Shown here piece by piece: positions 41,289 through 50,985 of a stretch of 64,000 bases of DNA. The stretch comes from Chondrus crispus (taxonomy: Eukaryota; Rhodophyta; Florideophyceae; Gigartinales; Gigartinaceae). The notes under the pieces were generated by a model, which made no database searches, was not told the origin of the DNA, and saw only the letters and a program-made list of their open reading frames with translations. Made by a program: the position numbers and the translations under genes. Position 1 is the stretch's first letter, and each line of letters starts with the position of its first letter. The stretch covers positions 377,451-441,450 of the forward strand of contig NW_005179326.1 of assembly GCF_000350225.1 (NCBI RefSeq). Direction: 5' to 3'.

Positions 41289-42185
41289 CTCATCTGCGTT
41301 TTCAATATTGTCCTCGTTTAGCAACCCTGATTCAAATCCGCGTTGAAGCTCTCCCATGTGATAAGCGACTGTCTTCTCTAGCAGAACTTCTTTTTCTGGA
41401 CCCAGCAATAGTTTTCCGGTCTGTCTGCGAACAACAATGTTTTTAGCACGCATAAAGTGTTGTATCCAGCGAATGGTAATCTTGTTCTCCAGTAGAACAC
41501 CATTTTGATGAAGCGACTTGTGATACGGGCATCCTACCGCGGCTTCAGCTATCATCAGAACAGCGTGATCACGAAGAACAGAAGTACTGAACTTGATACC
41601 AGCAGATCTGAGCCGCTCGAACTCCGATCTTAAGTCCCTAAACAGAGCACGTACCCAATTGGCTCTCTTTCTCCAACGTCCCTTTTGTGCTTTGAACTGC
41701 GCTCGGCGAATGCCTCCTCTCGTGACTGAAGAGATGTTGCCTCCTCTTTTATCCTCGCTTTTGAGAGCCATGGTTTCGTCTCGAAGCTTCCACCATCTGC
41801 TTGCTTTTGCCAATTTTGCCTTGTCGTTTCCTGCAAATAATTCTGGGAACCGTCGGACGCATTTTGAAATGATATGCCGTGGGCCACTCTCAGCAGCCTC
41901 TGCTATCATCCAAGAAGTTGCGTGATATCGTTGCGCGAGGGTACTAACGAGGATGTTGCGACGAACTGAGTTGTGGGGCTGTGCGGGATAATTGTCAGTA
42001 ATATGCAACTGGGTTGCAGGTGTGTCGGTGCTAAGGGGGGGTTGCGGCTTGTTGTGGGACGAGACGCGAGCGCGCGAGCAAGAGAGCGCTGAATAGGGCC
42101 GCTCAGGTGTGAAGGCATTGCGGGAGTTGTCGGGGACTAGCTCAGGGCGAGGCGGGACCGCCGTCGTGATGCGTACAGTAGTTCT
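41289..42185 (-). pseudogene. Pogo-like DDE transposase, cut by gypsy 1
   Basis: The frame runs from beyond 42008 (no ATG until 41909) to the LTR junction. It contains an HTH-like region and the segment QNGVLLENKITIRWIQHFMR, then ends at NEDNIENADE, which looks like the first catalytic Asp motif of DDE_1 (pogo/Tigger) transposases; the LTR starts right there. The C-terminal catalytic part is missing and is not present beyond the other LTR. The upstream 60 codons (to 42185) are open but Pro/Ser-rich and may be non-coding. Confidence 0.6.
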
Positions 42186-42556
42186 TCATTTTTCCCAGTC
42201 CGTTCAACCCGATACTGTAAACGGCTTTTTGACACCCTCAGTCATAAAATAACATGGCCTATTTTATTTTCGCACCCAGCCTAAATTAGTCACCCAATCT
42301 AATTGCGGTGATTTGGGTGTAGCGGGCCGAAACCACTGCTGTTTGCACATTGCTCCTACTACTGAACCAATGAACACTGCCACCTATCCCCAATATTTAA
42401 CCAGCTCAATAGAGCTCAGCCACAAATATCGAGCTATTGCGCAAAGACCTTTCGGTGCACAATTGTCTAGACATTTCAAACGACGCCCATCAAAGTGCTC
42501 ATAAAATAATTAGGCCAAAGGCTTGGTATTGCAATAGAAATTTATTGTTTTCCGAC
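42186..42556. other. No gene recognised
   Basis: Spacer between two DNA-transposon relics. Probably holds the end of the pogo-like element; I could not fix its terminal repeat. Confidence 0.35.
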
Positions 42557-42850
42557 TATCCCTACTATTTTTGTAAATGAGCACTTTAGTGTTCATTGAG
42601 CTTTCTGCCCTCATGACTTCAAGTTGAGAATGCAAGCAATTTCAATCATTCCAGCCCACCAGGGGACACTTCGTGGTCCTTTGGTACAGCTGGTGGAAGA
42701 GAATGGCCGACAGTCCAAAATTGACCGCACGACTAAGGTTCAAATGGAGGGGTCTAGGGCAAGGGTTTTGACTCCCCAAAAAGCGAAATGCGCACTTTAG
42801 TGTTCATTTGGAAGCTCCAAATGGAGTTCCAGATGTGCTCAGATTCATTC

Positions 42851-45800
42851 CTAGGTCGAGCAGGATGCAATCCTGGTGGATTTTCCGACTGCAGGATCTG
42901 AATCCAGGGAATGAGGAGTCTGCTGATGCGAATGAGGACTGCTATCGTCCCGAGTTGCTAGTAACGTCTCCAATTCCCTTTGGTTCTGAACGATTCCATT
43001 GCCGCCCGTCCGCTGCCTCGAACGGGGTCTGTCATCTTCGTTGGTCATATTTCTTCGTGGGCGTACTCTTCCACGAGCTGACGCAACTTCAGCGCCTCTG
43101 TTCGAGTCCTGTTGCGGCGGTGCCGTGCCATCAGATTCAGCTGCTTCAGTTGGAGTGCCACGTACAGATAGACGCACGGCTTCATGCCAAATACCCCAGC
43201 AGCTCTTGCTCTGTCCCGCGTGTGTTCTTCCGCATAACGGAACATCACAGGTTAAGCATTTAAAACTCGTTCTTCTGCGTAATGATGTCGCAGTATTCCC
43301 GCACAAACAGCAGTATTTAACCACTCCGCGCGTTTGGCGTTGCTGGTGGGGCTTGACTTCAAGTCTTAGTTTAGTCCCATTAGCTGTGTTGAAAAACTTC
43401 AAGCGCTGGCCCCGTCGACGTTTTGCAATTGCCTGTAAACGAGCAGCTTCTCCGTCTGTAACTGCAGGTGTTTCGACATCTGGGGCAGTATTGTCCATAG
43501 ACAGTGTATCTGCATAAACCAGTAGCTCCCTGGAAACGTCGAACACGAAGTCCGCAAAGGACTGGACCTTGTTTAAACTATCCCGAAAATGTTCCAGGTC
43601 ACCGAATTCCTCCTTAGTCCGCAACATTTGCTCCTTCTTTGACATACGCCAAGCAACAAATGAGTTAACGGCTACGGTCTTGATGGTTTGGGTAACTAAT
43701 TTTTGTTCCCACGCAAAAGAAAATGTGGAGGATCGTAAAAAAGCTCGGGTTTGACCGCTGTCGTCTACACCAGCCTTCGTCTTCGAATAAAGGCTTTGCG
43801 AACCGTGTTTAAAAATCTTGATAGGTGGGAACGGACCTCGCTTATTGACGTAGTTGTTAATGATTCCCCAGAAAGGCAGTCTTTTCTCAATAGAGTGACG
43901 AGAATCTCGGTCAACGAACGTTGGCAAAGTAGAATCTTCTTCATGGGCCCAAGATGCAGTACATCTTGCCCGTCTATTTAATGCGTCAACACACACGCCA
44001 AGTATGCACTGATCACAGTAAACCACAGCAATGAACAGAATTCCAACTGTAGCATAAACCCCCGGTCGCGTTGGGGGTTTAGCTGTGGTTCTTCGAAGAC
44101 CTGTGAACGCGAGAAAGGACAAAAACACACACACCAGAAAAGAACGCGGGCGGTGGTAGCATGGTAGAGCGGTGCGGAGCGGACGCGAACACAGTACGCG
44201 GTAGAGCGGTTCGACGCGCTCGACGCCCCGGGGCGGCGCTAGTTAGCGTTCTAGCACCGACGGGCGGAGGCGGATCCAGCTCGCGCGCGTACGTTCGCGA
44301 CCGCTACCCGCGTTAGTTTCTAGTTAACGCGCTCCCGTTAAGAGAACGCGTTTAGAATAAGCGGACGGGGTTAGACCTGCGGCGGAGGATCTGGTACCAA
44401 GCCCGTGCTTGTCCTTGTCCTATTTCCGCCGCCGGTCGCCCTGTCATTTAATATACAAGTAAATAATCTATCATAACATATACTACAGTATCTAGGTAGC
44501 GCCTTACACGGTAAGCTCGCGCGCCTTACTCCGGATCGTCACGCTGTATACGTGCACAGCGAGCAGCAAGCGCGTACTTACAGGCGCGGGTGTGCGCGCT
44601 GTAATGCATTTTGCGGAAGTACAGTAGTCACCCCGCGCGTTCAAATAACGTCCTCGCGATTATGCTACACCAACTTCAGCAGCCGAAACATAAAGAACGT
44701 AATTAACTGGAAGTACAATCATCTGTTGTGTAATCTGGCCGACATTCTCTTTTGGGATGTATTCAATAAAAGCGTTGTCGCCAACAGAGCAACAAATGAC
44801 GTCAACGGTAGCCCTGCCCAGTGCTCGATCTCAACTTGAACGGGCTACAGAGGTTTTGATTTCCACAGAAGCCAGCTCGGAGGACGAAGTAGGATGTTCT
44901 GCACATTGAAACTGAAGCTGTGTAGCGTCGATTAAAGCCACACCATCCGGCGAACAGGCAAGCCACCGGGCGTCGGATTTTCCCAGCATGCCGCACTCGT
45001 GAATGGCATTTACGAAAGGCCTCGAAGATAGTGCAGAAAAAACGCCCCTTCGTTAGCTGTACCCCTCATCATGGGTTCAGTAGCTCTTGTAGAATTAAAC
45101 CAAGTGGCAACAAAGGATTTAAGTTTATCCAGTGGTGTGGCTTCTGATTCATTCTCGGCACTTGGTAGACCAATGCTGTGGCGAACATCGTTATCCGACA
45201 TAAAAATGTTTCCGGCACTCGTACCAGTCACTCGAAACGGTCGCATCACAAACCAATCAGCACAATGCTGTCCGATGGTTAGAACGACACAATTGCTTAG
45301 GATGTCTCGCTCAGCGACGTCTTTGGGATGCAACGAAAACAGAGCCGGTGGTACAATTTTACCAGCATTGTCTTTCTTCGAAAACAACATCTGTGAAATA
45401 GGAGCGGTCTTCGGCACTGCGATCCAGGTCTAGATACTCTGTGACATAGCTGAGGGGATCGTGTAGATAAAACGTAGAACGTTACTGTAATGCTTATTTC
45501 CATATTCTCGCACGGCAACTGCAGTCACTTGCGATCTTCCAGTAGCAATACCGACTCTTTGTTCCCCCAAAGGCCGGACATACTTGACAGCAAAAAAGCA
45601 TGCCGGGCCAGAATCTGTAGCGTCATCAATTATAATGGTTCGTCGACGATCAGCGGGGCTTGGGGTAATGGACAAAGTTCGGGCTTCAATATTGTGATCA
45701 ATGCCTTGTCTATCGAGGATGTCAGATCCTTGCCCATCCGTGGCCGCTGCAGCACCTTCTCCTGCATTTGTGATCCCGTCGGACCCTGCTCCCCCAGAGC

Positions 45801-47049
45801 TGTCAGCATCATCATTATCGCCATCACATCTGTGCTCGTCAAATGCACCTTCTTCCTCGTCATACCTAGCAATGTTTAGAAACGAACGTCCGACAAAGGA
45901 TGACACCTTAAAAGATGCTGTGGCATTTTTAGTATAGATCCGATGTCGTGGCGGAGAAGATTTCGGATCAGAGTCATGTTCCCATATCCGCGGTCAGCCG
46001 TCAGGATAACACTGTGCAGACTATGCTCACCGCGACCCTCGACCAAGTTGTCTATTAGTCGCTGAACGTTTGTAGCCTGCTGCTCTCCTCTACGACGAAA
46101 TCTCACCATTAGCGTGAGTCGAAACAACGCATCTGCGAGGGCATCAGCACTATGACCCTCACGATCTGCTTTCCTCATACTGATAGTTTTTGACTTGGTT
46201 ATCCTCTGCGCGTGTGCCGTAAAGGTCATCTAGAGTGGCAAACGTGTGAACTGGAGTTAAGAAAATCTTGCATGTCATTCGAAACGCAGATCTCTCAAAA
46301 GTATCCAAGTACTGCGTCCTATCCCTCTGGGCGCTCCATGACAATCCTTTCACGCCCCCTCTGCTTGTTGCTGAATAAGCAAAAAAGTTATTGCTTATGT
46401 ATCCAAGTCTCTCCAGGGAAGCTGTTTTGCAGCCCAAATCAGATAGAATCCCAACCGTCTTCTCGAAGCTTAGCCCCGTCAGGTGATAAAGCAGAAGCAC
46501 GGACACATACTGGTAAAGGTTAGCAATATTGATTGGCGGAACATCCAACGCGTGAAGAGCTATCCTTTCGTTCATCTACGAACGACATTGTTGAAGCAGA
46601 TCTTCCAGCAGCAACACTAAATGACATGCTCTTGTTTCGGGGAGCAGCCGAGCTAGACGCTCAACTTTGAGTTGACCCATGGCAGAGTTACAGAATAGAC
46701 GTGCCTTTTCTGCGATAGCCTGGTTAGAGAAATCAGATTCAAGTACGATTCCATGAGAAGGGGTATGTACGCGCCATCCAAGAGACGGATCCAGAGAGCT
46801 GTTGCTGGAAGTATTCCCACCGATACCCCGTCTGCTAAGCCCGCCCCTTCCACGACCCCTTGAACGTCCTCTGCTTCGGGTGCTCCCTCGACCACGGCCG
46901 CGACCCCGCCCGCGACCTCTTCCCCGAGTAGAACCACCATCAGTAGGTGTTTGGATGGGGTTGACACCAGTTGCGTTGGAGGAGGATGCACCATTGTTCC
47001 TCATGGAACTATCGCCAGTAGGGATGGCGTCATTGATGACCGTCGCCAT
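42851..47049 (-). pseudogene. PiggyBac-like transposase with internal YqaJ-type exonuclease domain
   Basis: Order on minus: N-terminus from ATG 47049 with an RG-repeat tract; DDE_Tnp_1_7 core starting 46575 (TFATLDDLYGTRAEDNQVK, first Asp; ILTADRGYGNM, second Asp, about 45970); a linker; a domain at 45417-44834 with MMRGTANEG, WLACSPDGVALID and SVEIKT; then VGQITQQM and, beyond the solo LTR, YSKTKAGVDDSGQTR (third Asp) and a Cys-rich C-terminal domain (CCLCG, CLTC, CWGIWH). The middle domain has the E...D...ExK set of YqaJ/lambda exonucleases. Breaks: TAG at 46576-46578 and about 45430, frame changes near 46200, 45900 and in a T-run near 45040, and the LTR. A TGA at 44831-44833 also follows the nuclease motif. 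Dead copy, but domain order is clear. Confidence 0.75.
44048..44669 (+). mobile_element. Solo gypsy-type LTR inside piggyBac-like gene
   Basis: 622 bp, TGTAGCATAA...TATGCTACA, flanked by CCAAC (44043-44047 and 44670-44674). Removing it joins the transposase frame exactly. A-box-like TGGTAGAGCGG at 44162-44172, B-box-like at 44218-44228 (one mismatch), hairpin at 44318-44357. Diverged from the other three LTRs of this superfamily. Confidence 0.92.
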
Positions 47050-47398
47050 GGTGAGGGCAAAGGTGTCGGCGATGTTCCCACCAACAATGGATCGGCATAA
47101 GATTATATGTTTTCAGATTTTAAAGTTGCGTTGGAAAGCTTATGACACGCACCAAGTGGTTGGGAAGACTCTCAGCTGATTTGAAGTATTGAAGAGCCTC
47201 ATTCTCAGTTTAAATCAACTCCTTTAAAGGTCCCAGATGCGCACCAAAGTGCTCATTTGGGTGAGAAGGAGAAAATTGCCATTTTTACAAATGAGCACTT
47301 TAGTGCGCATTTCAGATAGTAGGGATATCTGTAATTACTGAAAACCTATTTCATATCAAATATAGTTCGCAACAACAAATATCCTAGCGCACCAATCA

Positions 47399-47719
47399 CG
47401 GAGGCTGAGTGTCTTCGTCAGAACCAATCATGCTGCGAAACCTGGTATCCATCTTTTGTCGACGGCTGCGACAGTAGCGTTCTTGCCGCAATTTGCGCTT
47501 CTCCAAAAGCTCACCCCCGATACTGTAGTTGCGATTTTTGAATCGCTGATAGAAGTCCAAATCGTCACAACACAGACCGTCGACACGAACATGCGCGTTT
47601 GTCAGCGCTAGGCAGAGCCTAAAATGGGATCATAATTGGCTTCACTCCACTGATACTTGCTCCCAACCACTCCCCAAAGCGAGCATAGAAGCCCAAAAAA
47701 ATTCTCCACTACGATTCTA
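47399..47719 (-). pseudogene. DDE_Tnp_4 (Harbinger-like) transposase, C-terminal part
   Basis: Continues the frame that stops at 62977: RIVVENFFGLLCSLWGV, then YQWSEANYDPI, a one-base frame change in a T-run near 47628, then a Lys/Arg-rich tail ending with TGA at 47399. The join across gypsy 2 restores the last catalytic-Glu segment DRIVVENFFG when one copy of the TTCTA target duplication is counted. Confidence 0.8.
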
Positions 47720-48687
47720 TGTAGTGCAATACGCACCTGAAAAGGGGGTGAAAAGAAAGGAAAATATTGGATATGAAAAGTGGTCCGGGTTTGGGGACAC
47801 ACGTGTGAATAATTGCACAGTTTTAATTTTTAATTATTTTATTTTATTTAGTTAATTAGTTGGCATTAATTTTGCTGACATTAGATTAGACCTAGGATCT
47901 AGCGCCGCGAGCTACTGTAGTGGCTCCGGCGGGGCGATATATACCTTAGCCCTCTGACCACCAAGTCAGTAAAGGTAACCCGAGTTGCCAGAGTTGAATA
48001 TCGCCTTGGTCGAAGTCCGTCTTTTACAAGACATTCCCTTTAACTACAGATTACTTTATCCTTTGCGCTCGGGGGTCCCCTTTTTCCTTACCAATTTTCC
48101 TTTATTTCCCTATCCTAATTTCCCTTAATCTTGAGTTGGTCCCACCTTGTAGGATTGCGATCCGCAACGTGACGTCATTTGCCATCGGGCTTTTGTGTTG
48201 GTGCACCAGTGATGCTTTTCTCAGTGTTGGTTCCATCGGAATCTGGTTGCGACCGATCCGTTGTTGGTACTTTGCCATCGGGCAGTACGACGGTGTAGCG
48301 CTGCTACGTTTTCTTCTTTCCCGACGGGCTACGTTTCGACGTCCCCGTCGAAGACCTTATCAAGGGTATAAGGTGTACAAGGTGCTCTTCGAGCATTGGA
48401 TTTACGACCCATCGGACCAGGTTTACCTAAACACCCCTCCGAACTCGTCGAGCAGTTGCCTTTACAAGTCTCTACCACCATTTACCGATCCCGGGCTGGG
48501 CCCTTCTCTTTGCCCCCCCCCCCCTATCAGGGATCCGAGCTGCTGCGGGCCGCAAACCCGCTTAAAGAGGACAGGGAGCTTCGAACACTCCGTAGCGCTG
48601 TGCCGTTGGCAGTTGTTGTTTTTGTTGCTGTTGTTTGTGTTGGACCGTCGGACCTTGGTCTCTGCCTAACAGGCCCATTGCACTACA
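47720..48687 (+). repeat. Gypsy 2 5' LTR
   Basis: 968 bp, TGTAGTGCAATAC...GCACTACA. A TATATA at 47938-47943, preceded by GCTACTGTAGTGGC, is a plausible Pol II TATA box; the 3' LTR has the same box near 62228-62233. Confidence 0.95.
47936..47945 (+). promoter_or_regulatory. Candidate TATA box in gypsy 2 LTR
   Basis: CGATATATACC, conserved in both LTRs, with the CTACTGTAGT palindrome 20-25 bp upstream. Transcription start not determinable. Confidence 0.45.
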
Positions 48688-48691
48688 AAAG

Positions 48692-48709
48692 TGGTCTCCC
48701 GACCTAGAA
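48692..48709 (+). promoter_or_regulatory. Primer-binding site of gypsy 2
   Basis: TGGTCTCCCGACCTAGAA, four bases after the LTR, identical to that of gypsy 1. Confidence 0.8.
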
Positions 48710-48810
48710 ATTGTTTTATCTACGACAAGGAAGTGGTCTGGGAAACGGACTCTTTTTTTATTTTCTTTTGTTTGTAACTTTTTTGCTGCGTAGGTCCGCT
48801 CGTACGAGCG

Positions 48811-50985
48811 ATGTCAACAAGCGCACCCGGGGACGTCGGTCCCGGGGCGAGTAGAAGCGGATCGGCACGATCGTCGAGGATCCCGAGGGGTCCTCGCACC
48901 CGGAGCCAGGCCAATACGGCCACGGACCCCGGAGATCAAGAATCCCCTACGGGGATAGCCGCCGACAAGACTGACCTCGACGAGAAGTTGGAGAAGATGA
49001 GCAGCGAAATTCGCGAAGAAGCGAAGAAAAATCTCGAGGCTGAATTAGCCCTCGTCCGGAAGCAACTGAAGTTGCAAGCATCCGAGTTCCACACCGTTTT
49101 GGGAGAGCTGTCGGCTCGAAGGGATCTCGTCGAGAAGGAGCGAGGTGAAGCGACCGACGGTCTGGAGCCGGAGGTCCTAGCCTCGTTGAAAATTTCGGTC
49201 AAGGACGCGAGGCGCGACGCGAATCAAGCCTTGGAGTCCTTAGGAAAATTCAGAACAAGCATCGATGACCGATTCGATCGCGCCGTGCAACGTCTCAAGG
49301 ACCTTGAGCAGGCCGCGGATCAAGCTCCGCAAGGATCGGACAACGAGCCGCTCCCTTCGGGTAGAGAGGGCGACCGTCGGTCGAAGAAGGACAAGCCCGC
49401 TCGGCAGCGGAGTTCCAAGTCGAAGCCCTCGAAGAAGGACAAGCGACGTACAAGCAAGGGTCACTGTAGTGACGATCCGGAGAACCGCGACTCACAGTCG
49501 GAGTCGCTTGGTCCCTCCGAAGATGGTTACGGCGGTTCGTCGAACCATTCGGGCGATTCCGAACGCCGTTCAGAAGACGGAAACGGAATTTCGTCAAGCA
49601 AGAAAATTTCCTCCAGACGAGGCGGAGTCACTTCGTCCGCCTCGCGGAGAGACAAGAACGCGGAGCCCGAAGATTTCGCAACGCGGCGAGGGCCGCGATG
49701 GGAGGAGTTGGAGGAGCTGAATCCGACCAACTACCTCTTCAAGAAATTACTTTCGTACCGAACGTACCGCTTGCGGAACCCACAGACATATTTGTCAAGT
49801 TCCCGGCGGACCGCCGTGCGAAAAATCAGGAGAGATATTCCGCCTAAGGTGAAGAAGGACAAGACGTTCACAGGTGAGGACGGGGTCCTTGTGTTGGATT
49901 TTTTGGCAAAATTAGTTCAAGAGTTCGATACTCAAGAAATGAACGAGGGGCAAGCGATCCGCCTGTTGCCTGAATTTTTAAGCGGCATCGCCTTGAGACA
50001 GTACACTTCGGTGTCTCAGACGGCCGGGGCCCATCACGGAAAGATATCCGTTTGGCCAGAGGCCGTACAGTGGTTGTTGAGGAGTTTCGCAACCGACGAA
50101 GCGATCCGTTAAGCTGTGCTCGCATTGCGATAAGTTCAGCAAAGACCGTCTGAAGACGAGATGGAATTTTATATCCGTCTGACGGACGCAAGCAATCGAT
50201 GTGGAAACGTATATTCGACGGAAGAACAAATGACGATGTTTATTGAAGGACTCGATTCGAGTATCAAGCCGATGGTATCTCAATACCGACAAGACAATCG
50301 GGACGTTTCGTTTTTGAGACTAGTTAATTACGCGAAGGAGCATGGCTCGGCGAGCCGCGCTAAGGACAAGAAGACCAAGAAGGTCACGATTCAGACGCCG
50401 TCGACAATTAGGGCGGGTAAGAAGCCGAGGGCTTCTTATCTCGGTCGCAAAAGTCATGCCGCCGTCTATTTAGACGAGTCAATTTCCGCTTCAGATGAAC
50501 GCGGTGCGCACGGAAGCAGCGAAAATCACTACGAAGGAGCGTTGATAGCCGAAGGCGAGTTCATTGAGCCATCGGAGCGCTACGGACACGAGGACTACGG
50601 GGCAAGCGGGGCGTCAACTTTACCGACGCCCACATACACGACGGAGTCGTTTTCAGAGCCCACGGATCCCGTGATGATGTTTCGGGGGCGCGGCCAAACG
50701 CCGGCGCCGCGCATTCCGATGGAAGACAAGGGTACGACGTTCCGAAGGCCAGGCTGGATAGGAAGGCCGCAACGTCAAGGAAGGCCGCCGGCCCGTGGAG
50801 GGCCTAGGCCGCAATATCCCGTCAAGACGCACGGACTGGTGTGCTATCATTGCTATGAAAAGGGGCACGCCGCGCCAACGTGCATTCTTTCCCTCCGGGA
50901 AATGCACCGAGTTTTGGAAAATTATGAGGCGTTGTCTCCGATGGAGAGGTTAGGGATACCATCGACGAGTTATCTAAAGGTCTAG
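48811..50985 (+). pseudogene. Gypsy 2 Gag with two in-frame TAA codons
   Basis: From ATG 48811. Long coiled-coil N-terminus (residues about 50-170), Lys/Arg/Ser-rich middle, capsid-type domain (KTFTGEDGVLVLDFLAKLVQ, about 350-430), then TAA at 50110-50112 and TAA at 50131-50133, after which the same frame continues (MEFYIRLTDASN) to a zinc knuckle CYHCYEKGHAAPTC and stop TAG 50983-50985. Both TAAs sit where a Gln CAA would be plausible, so two C-to-T changes explain them. Without them the protein would be about 724 residues. Confidence 0.85.

Larger units (their letters stand above)
42557..47327 (-). mobile_element. PiggyBac-like DNA transposon with nuclease domain, decayed
   Basis: Ends carry the inverted 12-mer TATCCCTACTAT (42557-42568; complement at 47316-47327) and share subterminal motifs AAATGAGCACTTTAGTG / AAATGCGCAC in several copies near both ends. 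Inside is one long broken transposase reading frame on minus. A TTAA duplication typical of piggyBac is not seen at these ends, so the exact boundary may be a few bases off. A solo LTR (44048-44669) was inserted later. Confidence 0.75.

Noticed and set aside
50110-50133. Reassignment of TAA (and TAG) to glutamine in this genome
   Set aside because: Intact genes here (decarboxylase, gypsy 1 gag and pol, recombinase) use normal stops and show no internal TAA/TAG; the broken frames also contain frameshifts, as expected of pseudogenes.
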